Positions 1 to 4,023 of a stretch of DNA of 6,296 bases are shown one piece after another. Under the pieces are notes generated by a model. The model was not told the origin of the DNA, ran no database searches, and was given only the letters and a program-made list of their open reading frames with translations. Source of the DNA: Desulfurococcales archaeon (GTDB lineage: Archaea > Thermoproteota > Thermoprotei_A > Sulfolobales > NBVN01). The stretch's first letter is position 1; the number at the start of each line of letters is the position of its first letter. The position numbers were made by a program, and so were the translations under genes. The stretch lies in the NCBI GenBank assembly GCA_027061705.1, contig JAMOVB010000179.1, positions 1 to 6,296 of the forward strand. Reading direction: 5' to 3'.

Positions 1-1838
1 AGTATCTGGCTGTTATGGAGGCATAACAGCCCCTCACCCCCCACGAAGTCTTCATCAACGTCGACGGAAATGTCGTACACGTACCTGCTGTTGATAGGCT
101 CTACGGACTCTATAGGGACTTCCGTCAAACTCTCTATGAAGTCCCAAGCAACCTGCACTAAGGGCGCGGTCCTGCATGCGCCGGCCTCAAATAGCGGTAG
201 GCGCCGGAACTCGCCGACCGTCCCTCCAGCTCCTCCAACCGTGTGCGTGGGCCGGCCGCCACCACACAGCACCACGGCACCGCCATCTATCCTTAACCCG
301 CTGCCCGCGATGGAGGGCGGGGTTATCTGCACACTCAGCTTCGGTATGGGTAAGGCCTTCTCTAGAGCCTCCCTAGGAGTTACAGGGATTAGCGTACCGT
401 TCAGGTAGGCCATGAGGCTGTGGTCCTTAGTTATCGTTACAGTAGCGCCTGAATATGTCCTTACCTTAACGACCTTAGGCGGTGCTGAATGCCTTATCAC
501 GGCCTTAATCTTCCTGACCCTAGGGCGGAGGTCTGTTCTGGATACGGATATCGTGTAGGCAACGACCCCCACGTCGCTAAGGCCCAGCACCTCCGTATCG
601 CCGTACCGCCTCACCGAGCTTGAGTACCTGCTCATCAACGTATCTACGAATTCCCCTATCCTTACCTTTCGAAACGCCTTCCCGTCGACTGACACTAGTA
701 TGGGCTCACTATACGTTAGGCTCTTAGCGGTTCCTGGGTCTCCTAGGAGCAGTATGTGTATGTTGCCCCTAACCTTAGTCCCATCCGGTCTTGTCTTGGG
801 CACGCCGCCGAAGAGTAGTAGCGCTACGGCCTCCTTAATATCCCAGATGTCGTAAATGGATGGGGCGATGCTGGCTATGATCTTCCTTCTAATTAACGGG
901 TCCTTGGACAGCGAGAGTATCCTCTCCTCGTCCTCAAGACTTAGTTTAAGCTCCTCTAGGAAGCGCTGAGCTACTATTATGTTGTTTGCCTCGATATATG
1001 TGGAGAATATGGGCTTAGCGGGTTTCTTGGTCTTTGAAAGCCTAACAACGCCTATCACGGTTACGCGGTCGCCCGGCCTAGCGGTATCGACTAGGTCGTC
1101 AGTTAATACGACCTCTATCGACCGCGGTATCTGCCCTGCAGGTATTTCCTCGGGACGTTCCTGAACGACCACTAGTTGCCAATCCCTAAACCTCGATTTC
1201 TCGGGGAGTAGCTTGAATACGCCTCTATAGCTTCGCTTACCCTTACCCTCTTCGTCAACATCCGCAATAGCGTTGACGCATTCTGGGCAGTACGTAGGCC
1301 TCTCAAGCTCGTCACCTATCTCCTCACCCTCGCCCGGCGGCCACTCGAACTCATGCTGCTCTCCATTAGGAAGGATGTGTAGGTATACTGCCTTATAGAG
1401 CTTATGGCGTGGTGGGGTGCTACGCACTATTATACCCTCAACCATTACCAGCTTGTTGATGTGCTCGCTCCTTATCCCTCTAATCGGTATTGACTTAACC
1501 CACCCGCTCAACCTAGCGTAGAACTTAAACACCTTCTCAGCATACTCAGGGTTCTCATCCCTTACTAACGCCCTAATGCTCTCGCCCAGAGCTTGAAACG
1601 CCTCGTCCGGACTATTCTCAAGTATGTCGGCGAGCCTCGGGTCGTAAGACACCAGATCCTCGTAATCTATTAAGAGGGACTTGGACTCGCTTAGAATCAT
1701 ATCACGAATTCTCTCCCTATACTTGAACCGGCCTCTCTCATCCCTAAAGTTTCTCAGGAAGTCGGTGAAGAGCGCTTCTAGGGACTCAACCTCGCTGGCA
1801 ACGCTGCTTAGGCCCTCCTCAGACCTCGGGCCCGACAT
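1..1838 (-). CDS. mcm: MCM replicative DNA helicase, interrupted by an intein; 3' end beyond the window
   Basis: The frame is open from ATG at 1838 to the window edge (612 complete codons), so the AAA+ core after Walker A lies outside. MCM forms the hexameric 3'-5' replicative helicase and acts with GINS and a Cdc45/RecJ-like protein. Seen: the N-terminal domain at residues 1 to about 290, including a zinc-site region (His154 ... CPEC at 184-187), a motif beginning QERPEEIPAGQIPRS at 226-240 and DDLVDTARPGDRV at 247-259; then SIAPSIYDIWDIKEAVALLLFGG and the P-loop GDPGTAK at 366-372. These match the Sulfolobus-type MCM I recall closely. The P-loop is interrupted after Lys372 by a 237-residue intein, and the host sequence resumes with Ser-Gln-Ile at positions 11-3. 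The start lies 2 nt after the gins23 stop and has a strong Shine-Dalgarno, so the two genes are co-transcribed. Family identity is very secure. Confidence 0.97.
   Translation of the reverse strand, partial: MSGPRSEEGLSSVASEVESLEALFTDFLRNFRDERGRFKYRERIRDMILSESKSLLIDYEDLVSYDPRLADILENSPDEAFQALGESIRALVRDENPEYAEKVFKFYARLSGWVKSIPIRGIRSEHINKLVMVEGIIVRSTPPRHKLYKAVYLHILPNGEQHEFEWPPGEGEEIGDELERPTYCPECVNAIADVDEEGKGKRSYRGVFKLLPEKSRFRDWQLVVVQERPEEIPAGQIPRSIEVVLTDDLVDTARPGDRVTVIGVVRLSKTKKPAKPIFSTYIEANNIIVAQRFLEELKLSLEDEERILSLSKDPLIRRKIIASIAPSIYDIWDIKEAVALLLFGGVPKTRPDGTKVRGNIHILLLGDPGTAKSLTYSEPILVSVDGKAFRKVRIGEFVDTLMSRYSSSVRRYGDTEVLGLSDVGVVAYTISVSRTDLRPRVRKIKAVIRHSAPPKVVKVRTYSGATVTITKDHSLMAYLNGTLIPVTPREALEKALPIPKLSVQITPPSIAGSGLRIDGGAVVLCGGGRPTHTVGGAGGTVGEFRRLPLFEAGACRTAPLVQVAWDFIESLTEVPIESVEPINSRYVYDISVDVDEDFVGGEGLLCLHNSQI
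12..722 (-). mobile_element. Mini-intein in the MCM Walker A motif (MCM-a type site)
   Basis: Self-splicing protein element of 237 residues, in frame within mcm. Block A is Ser1-Leu-Thr followed by a hydrophobic strand and a DGK turn (residues 1-15). Block B is VTITKDHSLM, giving the Thr98-x-x-His101 pair. Block F/G runs from YVYDISVDVDEDF (residues 214-226) to the end, Leu-His236-Asn237, followed by Ser+1. Both splice-junction nucleophiles are therefore Ser, and the penultimate His and terminal Asn needed for Asn cyclisation are present. Excision rejoins GDPGTAK to SQI, restoring a normal P-loop. No LAGLIDADG (DOD) motif is visible between blocks B and F; a Gly-rich stretch sits there. By family knowledge this is a class 1 intein at a site also used in other archaeal MCMs. 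Splicing competence is inferred from intact blocks, not shown. Confidence 0.93.
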
Positions 1839-1840
1839 AA

Positions 1841-2371
1841 TTAGTTAGTCACCTCCTTAACCCATTCTTGTATTTCGTTAGCAAGCTCAAGAAACAACGG
1901 CCTCTCATCCGGAAGTAGCCTCTCAACCATCTCTTCCGGCTTAGAGCTTAGGAAGGCTGCGTTAATCATCTTCCTTAGCCGTATCCTCACAAAATCAACT
2001 AGGCTTGACCGAAGCTTGGATGCGCGCAAGTAGCTCTGGGGGGTGCCCTCTTCCTCCAGCTTCTTGATTAGCTCCCTAACCTCGACGTAGAATCTCTCTT
2101 TAACGTTACTAAAGTCCCTCCCCCTTAGACTCCTCTCCACAAGCAGGTTACGCCCCACGTCAGCCTCACTCACGCTTGACTCTCGAAGCTCTACATACCC
2201 CTCACGCATTAGCCCCAGCGCCATCCAGTAAGGTAGGTTCGCCTCATCACCGCGGCGGAACTCCTCCCACCCGTTTGCGGTGCGTACGTCGCCAAGATCT
2301 TTCAGAACGGCTACCTTAGCAGGTGAGAGCATGTGATACGCTGTCGCTAATCTAACGTAGTCTCTGACCAT
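1841..2371 (-). CDS. gins23: GINS complex subunit, Gins23 (Psf2/Psf3-like)
   Basis: A 176-residue protein that fits the archaeal Gins23 subunit, which pairs with Gins15/51 in the tetrameric GINS complex and stimulates or bridges MCM at the fork. Domain order is B then A, as in Psf2/Psf3: a small beta-rich B domain at about residues 18-62, carrying the typical Gly-Asp-Glu-x-x-x-LP-x-W pattern (41-49) and a ...LMREGYVEL end, followed by a charged helical A domain at about 70-174. Length is normal for the subunit. The ATG at 2371 follows GGAGG (2376-2380) at 4 nt; an in-frame stop lies a few codons upstream and no other start intervenes. The gene ends 2 nt before mcm, the arrangement known from Sulfolobus, which is the strongest support for Gins23 over Gins51. 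Sequence conservation in GINS is low, so the assignment rests on motif plus context. Confidence 0.88.
   Translation of the reverse strand: MVRDYVRLATAYHMLSPAKVAVLKDLGDVRTANGWEEFRRGDEANLPYWMALGLMREGYVELRESSVSEADVGRNLLVERSLRGRDFSNVKERFYVEVRELIKKLEEEGTPQSYLRASKLRSSLVDFVRIRLRKMINAAFLSSKPEEMVERLLPDERPLFLELANEIQEWVKEVTN
1849..1857 (-). promoter_or_regulatory. Shine-Dalgarno sequence for mcm
   Basis: AGGAGGTGA lies inside the last codons of gins23 and ends 10 nt before the mcm ATG. It is fully complementary to the conserved archaeal 16S 3' tail. It fixes the mcm start at 1838 and supports translation from a shared gins23-mcm mRNA. Confidence 0.85.
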
Positions 2372-2420
2372 ACCCCCTCCCTAAAGACTTGGCTTTAGAG
2401 GGGAGAAATACTGATAGCCT

Positions 2421-2447
2421 AATAATACAGGGGGTCAGACATTTAAA
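2421..2447 (-). promoter_or_regulatory. Candidate promoter region for gins23-mcm
   Basis: Two TATA-like elements face gins23: TTTAAA at 2442-2447 (predicted transcript start near 2419, leader about 47 nt) and TATTATT at 2421-2427 (start near 2398, leader about 26 nt). A third, TTTATA at 2481-2486, is further upstream. At least one is likely to be used, because the preceding gene is a tRNA with its own promoter, but the sequence alone does not say which. Confidence 0.4.
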
Positions 2448-2502
2448 CACGGTACTACCTCCCTGGATTAAGGGCGTAGCTATAAACTGTTTCTTAAGGG
2501 TG

Positions 2503-2552
2503 TCGGTAACACGAGCCTTCATCACGTATCAGCCGGCGATCTGACGTCATCC
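2503..2552 (-). ncRNA. Possible C/D box guide sRNA (weak candidate)
   Basis: Between the tRNA and gins23 the minus strand reads: a C-like box GGATGA (2552-2547, one mismatch to UGAUGA), a 14-nt spacer, D' box CTGA (2532-2529), a 3-nt gap, a perfect C' box GTGATGA (2525-2519), a 12-nt spacer (2518-2507), then a D-like CCGA (2506-2503). Order, spacing and total size fit archaeal C/D guide RNAs, and GTG/CAC could pair at the ends. The outer C and D boxes are both imperfect, no well-placed TATA box is seen about 25 nt upstream, and no rRNA or tRNA target was identified. Chance occurrence remains quite possible. Confidence 0.25.
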
Positions 2553-2623
2553 ACTATATAGTATTAAGTTCCTGGCATTAAGGTTACGGACCCAGCCAGC
2601 CTAAGGGTAGGGTACGGTGGGTG

Positions 2624-2720
2624 TGGCGGGCCCGCCGGGATTTGAACCCGGGACCTACGGGTTAAGAGCCTCGGCCTACCCAGCTGGGTCCGCCGCTCTA
2701 CCTAGCTGAGCTACGGGCCC
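2624..2720 (-). tRNA. trnK: tRNA-Lys(CTT), intron-containing, CCA encoded
   Basis: Acceptor stem GGGCCCG pairs with CGGGCCC, with discriminator G73 and an encoded CCA (2626-2624). The D arm is GCTC/GAGC. The T arm is CCGGG-TTCAAAT-CCCGG. The spliced anticodon arm is GCGGG-CTCTTAA-CCCGT, giving anticodon CTT at 2666-2664 (Lys). Exons are 2720-2690 (31 nt) and 2669-2624 (46 nt), giving a 77-nt mature tRNA. Unspliced, position 31 is A opposite C and the stem does not close properly, so the intron is needed to make a good tRNA. The gene stands alone with its own TATA box. No T-rich terminator was seen just downstream. Confidence 0.96.
2670..2689 (-). other. 20-nt archaeal tRNA intron in the anticodon stem (non-canonical position 30/31 or 29/30)
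   Basis: Removing 20 nt restores the anticodon stem. A flanking G makes the exact boundary ambiguous by one base, with the same product. The precursor forms a bulge-helix-bulge: outer helix AGAG/CTCT, central 4-bp helix CGGC/GCCG, 3-nt bulges GGA (5' site) and AGG (3' site), and an intron hairpin built on the palindrome ACCCAGCTGGGT. Cleavage at the same place in each bulge yields exactly the intron deduced from the tRNA fold. The splicing fold and the D stem compete for GAGC, so they are alternative structures. Confidence 0.9.
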
Positions 2721-2745
2721 ATCCCGTAAAATTGGCGTGAGGGGA

Positions 2746-2753
2746 TTTTTAAG
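2746..2753 (-). promoter_or_regulatory. TATA box of the tRNA-Lys gene
   Basis: CTTAAAAA, within a longer A/T-rich block on the minus strand, is centred about 30 nt before the first tRNA base. This predicts a transcript start a few nucleotides upstream of the mature 5' end, as is typical for archaeal tRNA genes; the short leader would be removed by RNase P. It sits between the stop of the upstream gene (2781) and the tRNA. Confidence 0.65.
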
Positions 2754-2780
2754 ATTTAACTCCTTAGCCTACCGACCACG

Positions 2781-3143
2781 CTACAGCAGGAATTCAGGAG
2801 GCTCCGTTACGTTGATTATAGGTATTATCACGTACCCTGCTTTAGCCCCTTTGGAAAACTCTATGCGCTCCTCAACGTCGTTGCTTCGGAGTAACGCGTA
2901 GTTAGCGTCCTCGGGCACCTCATCAGCCCCCTCTACATAGTAGAGTAGGGGTATGCCGTAGAGTTTATAGAAGTCTCTGAAAACAGCCATGACTCCGTAG
3001 ACTATCTTGCCGTTGACCTCGTATCTTAGGATGTATGTGGGCTGACCTAAGGCTATGCTTGAGGCCGCAAGCCTTACTAGGTCGCGGACGCTTTTCAGCC
3101 TTATCTTAACGGCCTTCCTGCCCTGCTCATCCCCTCCCGCCAT
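2781..3143 (-). CDS. Conserved-looking hypothetical protein, function unknown
   Basis: I do not recognise this 120-residue protein. It opens with a short Gly-rich, polar stretch and a basic segment (GRKAVKIRLKSV), followed by an amphipathic helix and what look like beta strands around TYILRYEVNGKIVYGVMAVF. It then has a hydrophobic YGIPLLYYVEG strand, an acidic middle, and a hydrophobic end (GYVIIPIINVTEPPEFLL). No signal peptide, membrane span, metal site or catalytic motif is evident, so a small soluble alpha/beta protein is inferred. An ATG at 3161 is also in frame, but the TATA box at 3174-3181 predicts transcription starting near 3152, so the ATG at 3143 is preferred. Neither start has a Shine-Dalgarno, which suggests a leaderless or near-leaderless mRNA. 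It follows the nitrilase-like gene by 49 nt. Composition and codon use match the neighbours, so it is probably a real gene. Confidence 0.75.
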   Translation of the reverse strand: MAGGDEQGRKAVKIRLKSVRDLVRLAASSIALGQPTYILRYEVNGKIVYGVMAVFRDFYKLYGIPLLYYVEGADEVPEDANYALLRSNDVEERIEFSKGAKAGYVIIPIINVTEPPEFLL

Positions 3144-3173
3144 TACGCCGCACCGTTTCATTGGCGCGCTCGG

Positions 3174-3181
3174 TTTTAATA
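3174..3181 (-). promoter_or_regulatory. TATA box for the 120-residue hypothetical protein
   Basis: TATTAAAA, inside an A/T-rich block flanked by GC-rich sequence, lies just after the stop of the nitrilase-like gene. Its centre is about 35 nt before the ATG at 3143, predicting a leader of roughly 10 nt. It implies that this gene can be expressed separately from the reverse gyrase unit. Confidence 0.6.
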
Positions 3182-3192
3182 ATATGTCCCCG

Positions 3193-4023
3193 CTACAGCA
3201 TCATCTGCTTGACTATCTCGTCGTCCTTCACAAGATGCTCCTTTATTAGCTTGATGTACTTCTTAGCAAGCTCGGGCTTGGGCCTCCTGCCTGAGGACGG
3301 TATCTCGACCTCGAATATGTCGGGCTCGGCTCCCTCAGCCACCTCAGCTATGACCCCATCCTTCCTAACTATGAACGTTGGTTGTTGAATACTTCCCTCC
3401 TCCGCATACCCTCCTAAACCTATTACAGGTATGCGGTTCTCCTTAGCCCTCGTTGCAGCCACCATAAGCGTCATTGTCGGCTTCCTGCGCGAAATTACGG
3501 GGGGCGAAACGGCAACTACCGCATCGCTACCTAAGTACGTGTAAGCCCTTATGACTTCTGGCACGTCTAGGTCATTCAGTATGGCGAAGCATATGTTGAC
3601 ATTATCTATAGTTATCATCTCAAGGTTCGAGCTACCTGAAACCCTCTCGGAAACCGGTATGACGTTCTTGCCTTTAAATATCGGCGGCCCCATACTGGGT
3701 AGGAGCACATTCCCTAAATAAAGCTTGTTCCCCGCCCTACGCAACACTGGCGTCAGCACTAACGTCATACGGCGTCTTCTCGAAATCCCAAGCAACCTAG
3801 TTATTAAGGTCTTCAAATTACTTCTATAGCTACCGTACCTCCGCCTCCCGGTGAGGGCTTCGTAAAGCGGCATAATAGGTGGCGAGAGTATCATTGCCGA
3901 GACGTGGGGACTCAGCTGCTGCATAACCTCATCCGTCTTCTTGATGAATTCACGTGTGCTTAGATCCAGGTTAAGCCTAGCTACTGCTAGGGCAACCCTA
4001 CTCAAGTTCTCCCCACCACTCAC
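3193..4023 (-). CDS. Nitrilase-fold (carbon-nitrogen hydrolase-like) protein, catalytic Glu apparently missing
   Basis: A 276-residue protein with the layout of the nitrilase superfamily (C-N hydrolases with a Glu-Lys-Cys triad). Seen: an N-terminal strand VALAVARLNLDLSTREFIKK; a strand at 43-49, where the family usually has Pro-Glu but this protein has Ser-Pro-Pro; a region around Lys117/Lys119 (IFKGKNVIPVSE) matching the catalytic Lys segment; NICFAIL with Cys145, then DVPEVIRAYTYLGSDAVVAVS, matching the nucleophile elbow ICYD..FPE; ATRAKENRIPVIG at 190-202, matching the RAxEN motif; and a final PTFIVRKDGVIAEVAEG strand pair. Cys is kept and the Glu is not obvious, so hydrolase activity is doubtful. 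The GTG start is fixed by an in-frame stop directly upstream and overlaps the reverse gyrase stop as GTGA, indicating translational coupling. Substrate unknown. A catalytically inert, binding-only role is one option. Confidence 0.75.
   Translation of the reverse strand: MSGGENLSRVALAVARLNLDLSTREFIKKTDEVMQQLSPHVSAMILSPPIMPLYEALTGRRRYGSYRSNLKTLITRLLGISRRRRMTLVLTPVLRRAGNKLYLGNVLLPSMGPPIFKGKNVIPVSERVSGSSNLEMITIDNVNICFAILNDLDVPEVIRAYTYLGSDAVVAVSPPVISRRKPTMTLMVAATRAKENRIPVIGLGGYAEEGSIQQPTFIVRKDGVIAEVAEGAEPDIFEVEIPSSGRRPKPELAKKYIKLIKEHLVKDDEIVKQMML

Noticed and set aside
70..408. Plus-strand open frame of 112 codons opposite the intein
   Set aside because: The minus strand carries clear intein blocks in frame with MCM. 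The plus-strand translation is a low-complexity Pro/Ser/Arg-rich shadow with no recognisable domain.
12..722. Reading the MCM interruption as a frameshifted or degenerate pseudogene
   Set aside because: The inserted segment stays in frame throughout, has all the splice-site residues, and the host motif resumes exactly at Ser-Gln, which fits an intein rather than decay.
2555..2568. ACTATATAGT palindrome and adjacent TATA-like sequence as a promoter
   Set aside because: It lies within about 10 nt of the candidate sRNA's C box, too close to drive it, and is far from gins23. No plus-strand gene follows, so no function is assigned.
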